DNA of 64,000 bases from Bacteroidota bacterium (lineage in GTDB: Bacteria; Bacteroidota; Ignavibacteria; UBA10030; UBA6906): positions 21,997-85,996 of the forward strand of contig JAHBUR010000007.1 of NCBI GenBank assembly GCA_019637975.1, written 5' to 3'. Below the pieces are notes generated by a model, which made no database searches, was not told where the DNA came from, and was given only the letters and a program-made list of their open reading frames with translations. The translations under genes were made by a program, and so were the position numbers. Shown one piece after another: positions 52,753 to 62,596 of this stretch (the first letter of the stretch is position 1; every line of letters starts with the position of its first letter).

Positions 52753-53831
52753 GCCGCCAGGAGTCCGATACGTATCGCCGCAAATGGGCATTGGGTGTTG
52801 CCGCCGCTGTGCTGCTTGCGCTTCTGTTCGTTTTGCCGATCTCTGTCCCGTACACGATTACGACAACGGGGAAAATTCTCTGCACAAGTGAATGGATCGT
52901 TGCCCTGAACAGGGATGGTGGAATCGTGACCTTTATCGCGGACCGGGCAAGCGGAATTACAAAACACTACTCGCTCGCCCAGTTCAGTCGCGGCGACGCG
53001 ATGAGTTTTTCCATTGATGCAAGAATCGCCGGCGGGTCTACCATTATTGCCGGAGATACCGTCGGCATTGCGCGCTCCAGCGAAGTTGAGCGCGAGCTTG
53101 AACGATTGCGCGGTGAACTGCAAAACGCCACAGCCGCGCTTGCGGTTGCGGTGACAGGAGAAAAACAATCCATTGTCGAGGAAGCCGTCCAGTCGGTTGA
53201 ACACGCGAAGCGCCAGGCCGATGAGTATACTTCCGTCCTTATCCGCCAGAAGCTCTTGTTTGACAAAGGGTTAGTGTCGGAGCAGGAATACGAATTTGCC
53301 CAGCGCCGGGCGGCAACGGCAACCATTGCAGTGTCAATTGCCGAGGCAAAACTTCGAAGCGTGACGACGGGAGCAAAAAAAGAGGAGGCCGATTTCGTTC
53401 GTGCGCAGATCAAGTCGTTGCAAAACGACATTCAGGTGTTGGAACGGCAGGAACAAGAGTACAGGCTCATCGCTCCGATCTCGGGCATTGTCACGCAAGT
53501 CGGGAAGGGAGACACGCTGTTGGTTGTTTCGGACACAACGGGCTACGTTGTGGTGATGCCGGTACCCGTTCACGAACGGGTAAGCGTGATGCCCGAGCAG
53601 CAAGTACGATTGTTCGCGAGCGAGGTCGGCGGTATCCCGCGGGCGGCGGTGACGAAAGTCGACAAGACGATTCACTCGCTGAACGGGCAGCAGGTTGTGC
53701 TTGCAACGGCGCAACTCACCGACTTGCCGGAGGAAGTGTTGAACGGATTGCTTGCACGAAGCACGATTGAATGTGGCTCTCTTTCGCCGTTGGAGTTCGT
53801 TAAACGAAAGCTCCAATCGCTGGTGAGATAG
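52749..53831 (+). CDS. HlyD-like membrane fusion/adaptor protein
   Basis: 360 residues. One N-terminal TM ([19 protein letters not shown]), then a split lipoyl-like region around a coiled-coil hairpin (about residues 105-240, [19 protein letters not shown] and [17 protein letters not shown]), ending in [18 protein letters not shown] and a C-terminal beta-barrel. This is the adaptor architecture, but the gene lies with CotH, VTC and DUF4956 rather than with a pump. The first lipoyl half is unusual ([16 protein letters not shown]), so it may anchor a surface or envelope complex. Translationally coupled to CotH by a 4-bp overlap. Confidence 0.75.
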   Translation: MSRQESDTYRRKWALGVAAAVLLALLFVLPISVPYTITTTGKILCTSEWIVALNRDGGIVTFIADRASGITKHYSLAQFSRGDAMSFSIDARIAGGSTIIAGDTVGIARSSEVERELERLRGELQNATAALAVAVTGEKQSIVEEAVQSVEHAKRQADEYTSVLIRQKLLFDKGLVSEQEYEFAQRRAATATIAVSIAEAKLRSVTTGAKKEEADFVRAQIKSLQNDIQVLERQEQEYRLIAPISGIVTQVGKGDTLLVVSDTTGYVVVMPVPVHERVSVMPEQQVRLFASEVGGIPRAAVTKVDKTIHSLNGQQVVLATAQLTDLPEEVLNGLLARSTIECGSLSPLEFVKRKLQSLVR

Positions 53832-53864
53832 ACAAGCGTTTCGCATTTGTAACAAGGGTCAGAT

Positions 53865-54656
53865 ATGCGATTTGAATACAAGTACGTCGTTCCGATGGAG
53901 CGGCTTGATGCGTTGCGCCGGGATATCATCCCCTACACCACGCTCGACGCCTATACCCTCCGCCGCAAGGATCATCAATACACCGTCAGAAGCATCTACT
54001 TCGATACATCCCGGCTTGCCGCTTACCGCGAGAAATTGGAAGGAATAAAAAACCGAAAGAAACTCCGCGTTCGTTCTTATAATATTGCTGCGGAAGATGC
54101 GATGGTGTTTCTCGAAATCAAAACCAAAGTCGAGCAGCGGGGAATGAAGTACCGTTCGGCATTGTCTGCAAACGACCTGCCGGCATTTCTGCAAACGAAA
54201 TGTCCCGAAGAGTACATGCTCGATCTTCCCAACCGAAGCCTCGCTCTGGACAACGCCCGGCGATTTCTTTTTCACTACGTCCGGTCGGCAATGAGGCCGG
54301 TGGTTCTCGTCACGTATGAGAGGGAAGCATTTCAGGGACAGTTCGATCCGAATCTGCGAATCACATTCGACAAGCATTTGCGTTTCCAGGGTTTGCCCTC
54401 GCTGGACGATTTGTATATTGAAAACGGATTAACGCATCTTGCGCCTTCATCATTCATAATGGAATTAAAATTCGGAGGCGGGTTTGCTCCGTGGCTGCGT
54501 GCGATTGTCAGGAAACACGGATTGACTCGCGTCAGTGTATCGAAATACGGGTCGTGCGTTACGGCATCCGGTGTTGCCGGGATGATGGGGTGCGCGTACC
54601 TTATCGGCCGGAGCGAAGCATCGCTTGCGCCCGACCGAACGGAGGTGGCTGCCTGA
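53865..54656 (+). CDS. VTC-domain polyphosphate polymerase-like protein
   Basis: 263 residues. The triphosphate-tunnel VTC domain fills the protein: RFEYKYVVPM at the start, VRSIYFDTSRLAAYREKLEG, RKKLRVRSYN, VFLEIKTKVEQRGMKYR, YEREAFQG, RITFDKHLRF and a late IMELKFGG. The alternating basic and acidic residues on the tunnel strands are in place. Family members make polyphosphate from nucleotide triphosphates in yeast; bacterial versions are less well known. It follows the adaptor gene by 33 bp and its stop overlaps the ATG of the DUF4956 gene (TGATG). Confidence 0.92.
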   Translation: MRFEYKYVVPMERLDALRRDIIPYTTLDAYTLRRKDHQYTVRSIYFDTSRLAAYREKLEGIKNRKKLRVRSYNIAAEDAMVFLEIKTKVEQRGMKYRSALSANDLPAFLQTKCPEEYMLDLPNRSLALDNARRFLFHYVRSAMRPVVLVTYEREAFQGQFDPNLRITFDKHLRFQGLPSLDDLYIENGLTHLAPSSFIMELKFGGGFAPWLRAIVRKHGLTRVSVSKYGSCVTASGVAGMMGCAYLIGRSEASLAPDRTEVAA

Positions 54657-55330
54657 TGCTGCAATATTTCGAAGGTCTTACCGTTTCACCCCTTACGCTC
54701 GGTGACTTTGTTGCCAACGTGTTTGTAGCAAGTTTGTGCGGACTTATTCACATTGCGTTTTACCGTGCGGCGTACCGCGGGCCGGGGTATTCGGCGAGCT
54801 TTCTGAACTCGCTTGTTCTTCTCGCGATGATTACGGCTGTTGTGATTATGGTTATCGGCGACAGCCTTGCCCGCGCATTCGGCCTTGTCGGCGCAATGTC
54901 GATTATCAGGTTCCGGACAGCTGTAAAAGAAGTGATGGATATTGTGCATATTTTTCTCGCTCTCGCCATCGGAATGACGGCAGGCGTGGGATTGTCTGCC
55001 GCCGCGTTTGCAGGGACGATCATTCTCGGCACCGGCTACTACCTGCTCGTGAATTTCAATGTTCTCTCTTCTTCCCGGAAACAATTCATCGTACAGTTCA
55101 CCTATCAGCCGCAGCACGGCGATCAAAACGGCAAGGAGCCACCCTATCTGGCGATGTTGCATGAACACTCCCGGCAAAACTCCCTGATGAATGTGAGATC
55201 GGTAGGAGAGAACGGGGAATTGGAGGTTTCGTATTACGTCAAGCCGAAAAACGACGCCGGCGCCGCAGAATTACTGCGCGGACTAAAATCCGTCAGCGGC
55301 GTTCGTTCAGGAGTTTTGTCTCCACGATGA
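54656..55330 (+). CDS. DUF4956 membrane protein
   Basis: 224 residues; GGAGGTGGC precedes the ATG. Four hydrophobic segments (about residues 18-38, 48-68, 98-122 and the region following) precede a soluble C-terminal domain of about 85 residues. The loop GLVGAMSIIRFRTAVKEVMD is the signature block of DUF4956 proteins and is reminiscent of MgtC-like G-A-SIIRFR motifs. It is regularly found next to VTC-domain genes, so it probably partners the polymerase in the membrane. Exact role unknown. It overlaps the VTC stop codon. Confidence 0.9.
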   Translation: MLQYFEGLTVSPLTLGDFVANVFVASLCGLIHIAFYRAAYRGPGYSASFLNSLVLLAMITAVVIMVIGDSLARAFGLVGAMSIIRFRTAVKEVMDIVHIFLALAIGMTAGVGLSAAAFAGTIILGTGYYLLVNFNVLSSSRKQFIVQFTYQPQHGDQNGKEPPYLAMLHEHSRQNSLMNVRSVGENGELEVSYYVKPKNDAGAAELLRGLKSVSGVRSGVLSPR

Positions 55331-55382
55331 GAGCAGTTCTGGTCAGCAACTCACATCTCCTCACTATCCTGAAAGAAATGAC

Positions 55383-57500
55383 ATGAAAAAGATGATAATG
55401 TTCATCGGTGTTCTGCTCTTCCCCTTGTCGCAACTGCTCGCACAAGGATGGGTCTGGCAGAATCCGCTTCCTCAAGGAAACACGCTCTATGCAACCCGTT
55501 ACGTGAATGCCGGACTCGGCTATGCCGCGGGAGATGCGGGAAGCATTCTCAAAACAACAAACGGCGGAATAACCTGGATACGCCAGTCAAGCGGAACAAC
55601 GAATCAGCTTACCGCACTCCATTTTGTCGACGCAAATACAGGATATGCCGTCGGTGCCGAGGGCACAATCCTGAAAACAACAAACGGTGGCGCCGAGTGG
55701 GTACACCAATACACCGAACCCTCGACTACTCTCTCGTCTGTTCATTTTGTTGACATAAACACCGGATGCGCAGTTGGCGGCGCGAGTTCGGGTGTCGGGA
55801 GCATGATTTTGTGGACGACGAATGGCGGCATGAACTGGGGGCCTCAAAACGGTGGAACGACGAATCAACTCTCCTCAGTCTTTCTGACAAACGCAACCAC
55901 CGCGTATGTGGTTGGCGTGGGAGGAACAATTCGGAAGACAACCGATGGCGGGGCCAATTGGGGTTCGCAAACAAGCGGAACGCCCAACACGCTCTATTCT
56001 GTCTTCTTCACGGATGCCTCCACAGGCGCAACGGTGGGGAACGGCGGCGTCATATTCAGAACCACTGACGGAGGGGCAGTTTGGCAGAGCCAGCCAAGTG
56101 GAACATTCGACTGGCTCCAATCTCTCTGGTTTACCGATGCGAACACGGCGTACATCGTGGGGTCGTTCGGCACAATTCTTAAGTCGACCAATGGAGGATC
56201 TGCGTGGGTGCCTCTGACAAGCGGCACGCAGTATTTTCTGCAATCGGTTCATTTTACCGATGCAAACACGGGGCATGCGGTTGGTGAGTCCGGCACAATG
56301 CTCGTTACAACAAACGGTGGAACGTCGTGGCTGCCGCAATCGGAAGGCTCTACCCGCTGGCTGCAATCCATCTTTCCTGTGGATGCTAATGTCGGATATG
56401 CAACAGGGGAATTCGGAACAATCCTCAAAACAACAAACGGCGGCGCGAATTGGACGAGCCAATCAAGTGGAACGACATCGGTGCTTCAATCCGTTTCTTT
56501 TACCGATGCGAATACAGGTTACGCTGTCGGCGATGGAGGTACAATCATCAAAACGACAAACGGCGGAACGCTGTGGGAACCGCAACAAAGCGGTGTTAGC
56601 GAATGGCTCTTCTCGGTTGCATTTCCGACAGCCTCAACGGGTTATGCTGTCGGGTATGATGGCACTATTCTCAAAACGACTAACAGTGGCGGAGTATGGG
56701 CACCGCAAACGAGTAATGTGGTACAGCAATTAGCGTCTGTGTACTTTCTTGACGCAAGTACAGGATTTGCCGTCGGAGGAGACAGCTACGGGGCCAATGG
56801 CGTCATCCTGAGGACAACGAACGGCGGGGCGAACTGGACGAACCAACATGTCGAACCGCTTGCCATGTTGTGGTCGATTGCATTTGCCGATGCCAATAAC
56901 GGCTGTGCGGTCGGCAGCGACGGTTTGATTTTGAGAACAACAAACGGGGGGTCAAGTTGGGGCAGTCAGCCTTCCGGAGTGAGCGAGTGGCTCTATTCCA
57001 TTCACTTTCCATCGGCAACGGCGGGATACGCTGCGGGCGACGCCGGCACAATTCTCAAAACCTCAGATGGCGGAATGCACTGGGCGCGCCAAGCGAGCGG
57101 CGCGAGCAATCAGATTACCTCGATTCGATTCCTCGACGCAAGTACCGGATTTGTTGCCGGAAGCGGCGGGGCGATTCTCAAGACAACAACTGGCGGGTCG
57201 ACGTCGGTCGGCGGGGAGACTGCGGATCAGTTGCCGCAACTCTTTCAATTGTTCCAGAACTTCCCGAATCCCTTCAACCCCACAACAACAATATCTTTCG
57301 AACTCCCGGAAGCAAGCACGGTGACGTTGAAGGTGTATGATGTTTTGGGTAAGGAAGTTTCAGTTCTTGTGCACGGAGTACAAAGGGCAGGATTCCATTC
57401 AATCCAATTCGCCGCCGCCTCTCTTTCAAGCGGTATGTATTTCTACCGGCTTACTGCAAACGGATCATCGGAAACGAAGCGAATGCTTCTTATGCGGTGA
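55383..57500 (+). CDS. Secreted YCF48-like repeat propeller with T9SS sorting domain
   Basis: 705 residues. Signal peptide (MKKMIMFIGVLLFPLSQLLA), then 13 clear repeats of about 43 residues, each ending in [KR][ST][TS][ND]GG..W and starting near TGYAVG-like turns, plus a degenerate fourteenth. These are YCF48/BNR-type blades and would form one or two propellers. At DNA level the repeats are long enough to recombine, so blade number may vary between strains. The end NFPNPFNPTTTISFELP to MLLMR is a T9SS sorting domain. Probable surface adhesin or binding protein; ligand unknown. Confidence 0.88.
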   Translation: MKKMIMFIGVLLFPLSQLLAQGWVWQNPLPQGNTLYATRYVNAGLGYAAGDAGSILKTTNGGITWIRQSSGTTNQLTALHFVDANTGYAVGAEGTILKTTNGGAEWVHQYTEPSTTLSSVHFVDINTGCAVGGASSGVGSMILWTTNGGMNWGPQNGGTTNQLSSVFLTNATTAYVVGVGGTIRKTTDGGANWGSQTSGTPNTLYSVFFTDASTGATVGNGGVIFRTTDGGAVWQSQPSGTFDWLQSLWFTDANTAYIVGSFGTILKSTNGGSAWVPLTSGTQYFLQSVHFTDANTGHAVGESGTMLVTTNGGTSWLPQSEGSTRWLQSIFPVDANVGYATGEFGTILKTTNGGANWTSQSSGTTSVLQSVSFTDANTGYAVGDGGTIIKTTNGGTLWEPQQSGVSEWLFSVAFPTASTGYAVGYDGTILKTTNSGGVWAPQTSNVVQQLASVYFLDASTGFAVGGDSYGANGVILRTTNGGANWTNQHVEPLAMLWSIAFADANNGCAVGSDGLILRTTNGGSSWGSQPSGVSEWLYSIHFPSATAGYAAGDAGTILKTSDGGMHWARQASGASNQITSIRFLDASTGFVAGSGGAILKTTTGGSTSVGGETADQLPQLFQLFQNFPNPFNPTTTISFELPEASTVTLKVYDVLGKEVSVLVHGVQRAGFHSIQFAAASLSSGMYFYRLTANGSSETKRMLLMR

Positions 57501-57549
57501 CATGAGTATTACCAACACGTACATGTTTCATCACCAAGGAGGATACGCA

Positions 57550-59076
57550 ATGCAGCCGGTCGGGAAGTTCTTTCTGACGAAAGTTCTCATCTTCATAACG
57601 CTTGCCTGGCTGCCCGGTTACGTGGCAGCACAGGCATTCGACGGTTATACGTTGTACGGCACGTTCGGCAGCAATACGACGCGTCTCGTCAACATGAACA
57701 ACACGATTGTCAAGAGCTGGACTCATACGCGAAGCGGGGGATATTCGGCGTATCTGTTGCAGGATGGTTCAGTTCTTCGAACAGCAGTTTCATCAAGCTC
57801 GTCGCTCAACGGCGGCGGCGCACAGGGTGTTGTGCAACGCGTTTCATGGAGCGGCTCGTTGCTTTGGGAGTACACGTACAGCACAACAACGTATCGCGCC
57901 CATCATGACATCGAGCCGATGCCCAATGGAAATGTCCTTATCATTGCGTGGGAAGTAAAGACCGGGGCTCAGGCCGTCGCTGCCGGAATGAACCATAGCG
58001 CGACGATCTGGCCCGACCATATTATCGAGGTACAGCCCGTTGGGAGTACCGGCGGAAACATTGTCTGGCGATGGCACGCATGGGATCATCTCATTCAAGA
58101 TTTCGATCCGACAAAAGCCAACTACGGAGTCGTTGCCGACCATCCCGAACTGCTCGATATCAACTATCGCAGCACAAGCGGCGATTGGATGCACGTCAAC
58201 GGCATCAGCTACAATCCTGAACTCGACCAAATCGTCTTCTCGTCCCACGAATTGGATGAGATCTATGTAATCGATCATAGCACGACGATTGCCGAAGCAG
58301 CCGGACATACAGGAGGGCGATGGGGGAAGGGGGGAGATTTTCTGTACCGTTGGGGAAATCCGGCAGCATACAGGGCTCCCGGCGCGACGGTGTTCAATGT
58401 CGTACACTGTGCTGCGTGGGTCCCCGACACTCTTCCCGGCGGCGGGCATCTGATGGCGTTCAACAATCGCAATGGAACGGGTGCTTCAATGATTGTCGAA
58501 CTCGTACCGCCGGTGGATACCGCCGGCAACTATATCTGGACGCCGGGCGCGGCGTTCGGACCTTCGTCGCCCGTGTGGAGTTATTCCGCTTCGGGCTTCT
58601 ACTCGAATCATCTCGGAGGCGTGCAACGTCTGCCGAACGGTAACACGCTCATTGCGCAATCGACAAGCGGACGGGTTTTCGAAACTACATCTGCCGGGAC
58701 TGTGGTTTGGAACTATCAACCGGGCGGTCAGATCGTCCGCGCGTTGCGGTATGCTCCGAATTATCCGGGGATATTGATTACGGATGTTGATGAGAAAGGG
58801 AATACTCCACCGCTGCAGTTTGAGTTGTCGCAGAACTATCCCAATCCGTTCAACCCTGCAACAACAATCACGTTTTCCGTTCCGCGAGAGACGTTCGTAT
58901 TATTGGAAGTGTTTAACATGATCGGTGAGCGTGTAGCAACGTTGGTGAGTGATCGGAAACCCGCAGGGATGCATTCGGCGGTGTTTGACGCGTCAGAACA
59001 TTCGAGCGGCATCTATTTCTACAGAATGTCTACTGAACATTTTGTAAGCGCCCGCAAACTTGTAGTGCTGAAATGA
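57550..59076 (+). CDS. Secreted arylsulfotransferase-like propeller with T9SS sorting domain
   Basis: About 508 residues; AAGGAGG lies 7-8 nt before the ATG. Signal peptide (KVLIFITLAWLPGYVAA), then a propeller of arylsulfotransferase (ASST) type with Gly-Tyr-Thr-Leu opening, YRAHHDIEPMPNGNVLII, GDWMHVNGISYNPELDQI, FSSHELDEIYVIDHS and GGVQRLPNGNTLIA. The conserved His pairs (AHHD, WMHVN, SSHE) match the ASST active-site region, so sulfuryl transfer or a related surface function is possible. The tail [17 protein letters not shown] to KLVVLK is a T9SS sorting domain. It lies 49 bp after the YCF48-like gene. Confidence 0.85.
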   Translation: MQPVGKFFLTKVLIFITLAWLPGYVAAQAFDGYTLYGTFGSNTTRLVNMNNTIVKSWTHTRSGGYSAYLLQDGSVLRTAVSSSSSLNGGGAQGVVQRVSWSGSLLWEYTYSTTTYRAHHDIEPMPNGNVLIIAWEVKTGAQAVAAGMNHSATIWPDHIIEVQPVGSTGGNIVWRWHAWDHLIQDFDPTKANYGVVADHPELLDINYRSTSGDWMHVNGISYNPELDQIVFSSHELDEIYVIDHSTTIAEAAGHTGGRWGKGGDFLYRWGNPAAYRAPGATVFNVVHCAAWVPDTLPGGGHLMAFNNRNGTGASMIVELVPPVDTAGNYIWTPGAAFGPSSPVWSYSASGFYSNHLGGVQRLPNGNTLIAQSTSGRVFETTSAGTVVWNYQPGGQIVRALRYAPNYPGILITDVDEKGNTPPLQFELSQNYPNPFNPATTITFSVPRETFVLLEVFNMIGERVATLVSDRKPAGMHSAVFDASEHSSGIYFYRMSTEHFVSARKLVVLK

Positions 59077-59244
59077 CCTATTAGAAGTACACCTCCTTGC
59101 ACTTACGCCAATGCCGGGTCTGTGCCGGAATCGGGGACCCGGCCGGCGGAAGTGTTTTGCCGTCGGAACTCCAACTTTCTCTTGTTTTTCCCCGCCTACT
59201 CCCCTACATTTCCATAGTCTGTATTTTCAAAAGAGACAACCGGG

Positions 59245-61137
59245 ATGATGGTGAGAACCATTCGGACGAAGATTATCTGGACGTTTGCGTTGCTGGTAAC
59301 GCTGAGTCTTGCCGCGGGTTTCTGGTCCGTGTACAACTTCTACGCACTCGGAACCACCGTGGCGACTATCCTGAGGGAGAATTACCTCAGCGTTCTTGCC
59401 GCGGAGAGTATGGTGAAATCACTTGAGGGGCAGGATAACGCGTTGCTTGTCGCAAGTCAGGGCGAGGATGCAACCGTCAGCGGAACCTTCGCCGAAAACA
59501 AGGAGATGTTCTTCTACTGGTACGAGCAGGCGCTCAGGAGGATGCCGGAAGGCCAGCTCGGGTCGCTTCGCGACTCGTTGCATAATGCCCGCAACGCGTA
59601 CATCTCCGTTACCGACTCGATGCGCGGCATGATTATGCAAGGCGCGTTCACGCAGGCGAAGAACTATTATTACGAAAGCGTCCGCCCGGTTTCCGAAGAG
59701 TTGCGTTCATTGTGTTTCCAGTTGTTCGAATACAATCAGACAGGGATGTACAATCTTGAAAGCAAGACGCATTCCATCGCAAACCAGTCGGCGTACGGGA
59801 TGATGATTGCCTCGATTGTCACGCTTGCGTTGGGAATTGCCGGAACAATCTGGCTTACGACCGTGCTGGTGAAACCGGCGGAAGCCCTCACGCAGCGCGT
59901 CAGGGAAATCGGGGCCGGGCATCTTGATCTGAAGATCGACGTTCTGTCAGACGATGAAATCGGTTCGTTGAGCCGTGAATTCAACAAGATGACGGAACGC
60001 CTGCGCCGGTACGAGCAGATGAATATCGACAAGATCATTTCAGAGAAACGGAAGTCGGAAGCAATTGTTGACAGCATTTCTGACGGGATTATCGTTACCG
60101 ATGCAGATATGAAAATCATACACATCAACAATGTTGTGGCGGAGTTGTTCGGATATCTTGATATCGATGCAATCGGCAAGCCCGTGGGCTCGGTGATTCG
60201 CGATGAACGCATCATGTCACTGATACGCTCGGCGTCGCAATCCGTGAGGGACGACGGGGAATTGGATGGTGAAGGCAGTGGCGCTCAGGTCAACTATTTG
60301 CAGTTCGAGCGCTTTGAGAAACATCTCTACTTCCGTCCCAAAGTGTCGAACATATTCGATAACGAGGGACATTTGTACGGCACGCTGACGGTTCTGCAGG
60401 ATGTGACACAATTCAAGGAACTGGATCGCATGAAATCGGATTTCATTGCAACACTGTCGCATGAGTTCCGCACACCGCTGACCTCGATCAATATGAGTGT
60501 CGATCTGCTGAATCAGGAACTGCTCGGTCCGTTGAACGATCGTCAGAAGGACCTGATTCTTTCCACGAAAGAAGACAGCCAGCGACTGACAAAACTCGCG
60601 CGGGAATTGCTGCAACTGTCGAAACTCGAGTCCGGCAGACTCCAATTCAAGAACGAAGAGCTCAATGTCCGGTCATTGGTAGAATCAACCATCAAACCGC
60701 TGCATATTCAATTTCAGGAGAAGAATGTCCGGCTGGTGGCCGAAATTCCTGCGGAGCTGCGTTCGCTTGTTGCCGATGAACAGCAACTGTCGTGGGTGAT
60801 TACGAACCTTGTCACCAATGCTCTCAAGTACACCAATCCGGGCGGCAGCGTTACTGTACGCGTGCGTGAAGAGCAACGCGGGATGTTGTTCGAAGTACAG
60901 GATACAGGCGTCGGAATCGCGAGCGAACACATCGACACGATTTTTGACAAGTTTGTGCAGGTGAAAAGCGCCTCAGCTTCAACGCCCGGAAGCGTGGGAT
61001 TGGGACTGGCAATTGCAAAGGAGATTGTCGAAGCGTACAGCGGCAAGATTTGGGTACGCAGCGAAGCCGGGAAAGGGAGCATGTTTTCATTCCTGCTTCC
61101 GCTTGATCACACTCACTCCACAACACATCACGGCTGA
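59245..61137 (+). CDS. Sensor histidine kinase with HAMP and PAS domains (NtrB-like)
   Basis: 630 residues. TM1 (about 9-30), a helical four-helix-type periplasmic sensor (31-180), TM2 (about 184-208), HAMP (209-262), PAS (about 268-390, with DGIIVTDADMKIIHINNVVA), then HisKA with TLSHEFRTPLTSINMSVDLL (phospho-His about 406), N box NLVTNALKYTNPG, G1 DTGVGIASEHIDTIFDKF and G2 GSVGLGLAIAKEIVEAYSG. It is 3 bp before the sigma-54 activator, an obvious operon and cognate pair. The signal is unknown. Confidence 0.93.
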   Translation: MMVRTIRTKIIWTFALLVTLSLAAGFWSVYNFYALGTTVATILRENYLSVLAAESMVKSLEGQDNALLVASQGEDATVSGTFAENKEMFFYWYEQALRRMPEGQLGSLRDSLHNARNAYISVTDSMRGMIMQGAFTQAKNYYYESVRPVSEELRSLCFQLFEYNQTGMYNLESKTHSIANQSAYGMMIASIVTLALGIAGTIWLTTVLVKPAEALTQRVREIGAGHLDLKIDVLSDDEIGSLSREFNKMTERLRRYEQMNIDKIISEKRKSEAIVDSISDGIIVTDADMKIIHINNVVAELFGYLDIDAIGKPVGSVIRDERIMSLIRSASQSVRDDGELDGEGSGAQVNYLQFERFEKHLYFRPKVSNIFDNEGHLYGTLTVLQDVTQFKELDRMKSDFIATLSHEFRTPLTSINMSVDLLNQELLGPLNDRQKDLILSTKEDSQRLTKLARELLQLSKLESGRLQFKNEELNVRSLVESTIKPLHIQFQEKNVRLVAEIPAELRSLVADEQQLSWVITNLVTNALKYTNPGGSVTVRVREEQRGMLFEVQDTGVGIASEHIDTIFDKFVQVKSASASTPGSVGLGLAIAKEIVEAYSGKIWVRSEAGKGSMFSFLLPLDHTHSTTHHG

Positions 61138-61140
61138 TGC

Positions 61141-62460
61141 ATGCCAGCGAAACCTTCCGTCCTTCTTGTTGATGATGAACAGAACATTCTCAAAACTGTA
61201 GCGATCGGGCTTGAAGCAGTAGGCTTCGACGTAAACGCTTTTTCAGAACCGCTGAAGGCCCTTGATACGATCCGGGAACAGCCGTTCGATATTGCATTCT
61301 TCGATCTCAAGATGTCTCCGATAGATGGCATGGAATTGTTGCGTGAGATGAGAAGACTTCAACCCGCCGCAACCGTTGTGTTGATGACTGCGCACGGGAG
61401 CATTGACTCGGCCGTGGAAGCGATCAAACTCGGGGCGTACGACTACCTGCAAAAGCCGTTCGAGTTTTCGGAACTGAAGTTGTTTGCCCGGAAGGTTCTC
61501 GATCATCACAGTCTGCGGCGCGAGGTCATGGAATTAAAGGAAGAACTGAGCCGTGCAAAATCGTCCGGAGAGATTGTTACGCGCAGCGAGAGAATGCGCT
61601 CGATGCTCGATCTTGGTTTGCAGGTTGCGTCGGGCAATATCGCCGTATTGATTGAAGGGGAAAGTGGAACAGGGAAGGAACTTCTCGCACACTTTATCCA
61701 TGAGAACAGCCCGCGCCGTGAAAAACCTTTCGTCGTCGTGAATTGTGCCGCACTTGCCGAACAGCTGTTGGAAAGCGAGTTGTTCGGACATGTGAAAGGA
61801 GCATTCACAGGTGCAACAAAGGATCGGGAGGGAAGATTTGAGGCCGCCGATGGAGGAACGGTATTCCTTGATGAAATCGGTGAGGTTCCGTTGCAAACGC
61901 AAGTGAAGCTGCTCCGTTTTCTGCAAAGTAAGGAATTCGAACGCGTCGGTGAAACCGAAAGCCTCAAGGTCGATGTCCGTGTCATTGCGGCCACCAACAA
62001 GAATATCGAGGAAGCAGTGAAGTCTGGAACGTTTCGTGAGGATCTGTTTTACAGATTGAATGCCGTTACGCTCAAACTTCCTCCGTTGCGCGAACGGATG
62101 GAGGATATTCCGCTGCTGGTTACGAATTTTCTGAGAAAATCGGGAAGCAGTAGTGAAATTTCGAAGGACGCGTTTCTCGCCCTTAAATCGTATTCATGGA
62201 AAGGCAATGTTCGCGAGTTGGAGAATGTTATCGAGCGGGCAGTGTTGCTTGCGCGTGAGGGCGACATCCGTCTTGAACACCTTCCCGATCAATTTCGTGA
62301 ATTGGGGGTATCGTCGTCGGCACTGATGTCGCTGGAGGAAGTGGAACGCCTGCACATTATGAAAGTTCTGCGCATTGCGCACGACCTTGAAGAAGCCGCT
62401 TCCATATTGAATATCGATCCCGCAACACTCTGGCGAAAAAGAAAGAAATTCCAGTTGTGA
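61141..62460 (+). CDS. Sigma-54-dependent response regulator (NtrC family)
   Basis: 439 residues. Receiver (1-120) with DDEQN and phospho-acceptor Asp55 (IAFFDLKMSP), Lys in LQKPFE. AAA+ domain (about 142-375) with Walker A GESGTGKELLA, the sigma-54-contact loop GHVKGAFTGA, Walker B GTVFLDEIGE and the R-finger region FREDLFYRLN. A C-terminal Fis-type helix-turn-helix follows (DLEEAASILNIDPATLWRKR). It should activate sigma-54 promoters. Two CTTGCA..TGCAAG palindromes and a sigma-54 promoter lie immediately downstream of its own stop, in front of the STAS gene, so these are its likely targets. Confidence 0.95.
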   Translation: MPAKPSVLLVDDEQNILKTVAIGLEAVGFDVNAFSEPLKALDTIREQPFDIAFFDLKMSPIDGMELLREMRRLQPAATVVLMTAHGSIDSAVEAIKLGAYDYLQKPFEFSELKLFARKVLDHHSLRREVMELKEELSRAKSSGEIVTRSERMRSMLDLGLQVASGNIAVLIEGESGTGKELLAHFIHENSPRREKPFVVVNCAALAEQLLESELFGHVKGAFTGATKDREGRFEAADGGTVFLDEIGEVPLQTQVKLLRFLQSKEFERVGETESLKVDVRVIAATNKNIEEAVKSGTFREDLFYRLNAVTLKLPPLRERMEDIPLLVTNFLRKSGSSSEISKDAFLALKSYSWKGNVRELENVIERAVLLAREGDIRLEHLPDQFRELGVSSSALMSLEEVERLHIMKVLRIAHDLEEAASILNIDPATLWRKRKKFQL

Positions 62461-62518
62461 CAGCCTGTTACCAGCCGATATCCGGTCATTTTCAGATTCC
62501 GGCGTGCCCAAAATTTGC

Positions 62519-62533
62519 CTTGCATTTTGCAAG
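62519..62533. promoter_or_regulatory. Palindromic activator site 1 (CTTGCA-TTT-TGCAAG)
   Basis: A perfect 15-bp palindrome about 150 bp upstream of the sigma-54 promoter, just after the NtrC-type regulator gene. It matches site 2 except for one central base. Confidence 0.7.
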
Positions 62534-62596
62534 AAGTGGTAATATATTGGCACGTACTGAATTGGCCAACCCGAATATCAATTCACGTAGTTTTAT

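Noticed and set aside
55500..57200. Regular repeats mistaken for a CRISPR or non-coding array
   Set aside because: The repeats are in frame, about 129 bp long and encode propeller blades.
59114..59142. CCGGGTC/GACCCGG hairpin as terminator after the ASST-like gene
   Set aside because: No T-run and a 15-nt loop; may be structure only, so it is not listed as a terminator.
62550..62568. TGGCACGTACTGAATTGGC as a sigma-54 promoter
   Set aside because: The GG and GC elements are 16 bp apart instead of 12; the site at 62673 has the exact spacing.
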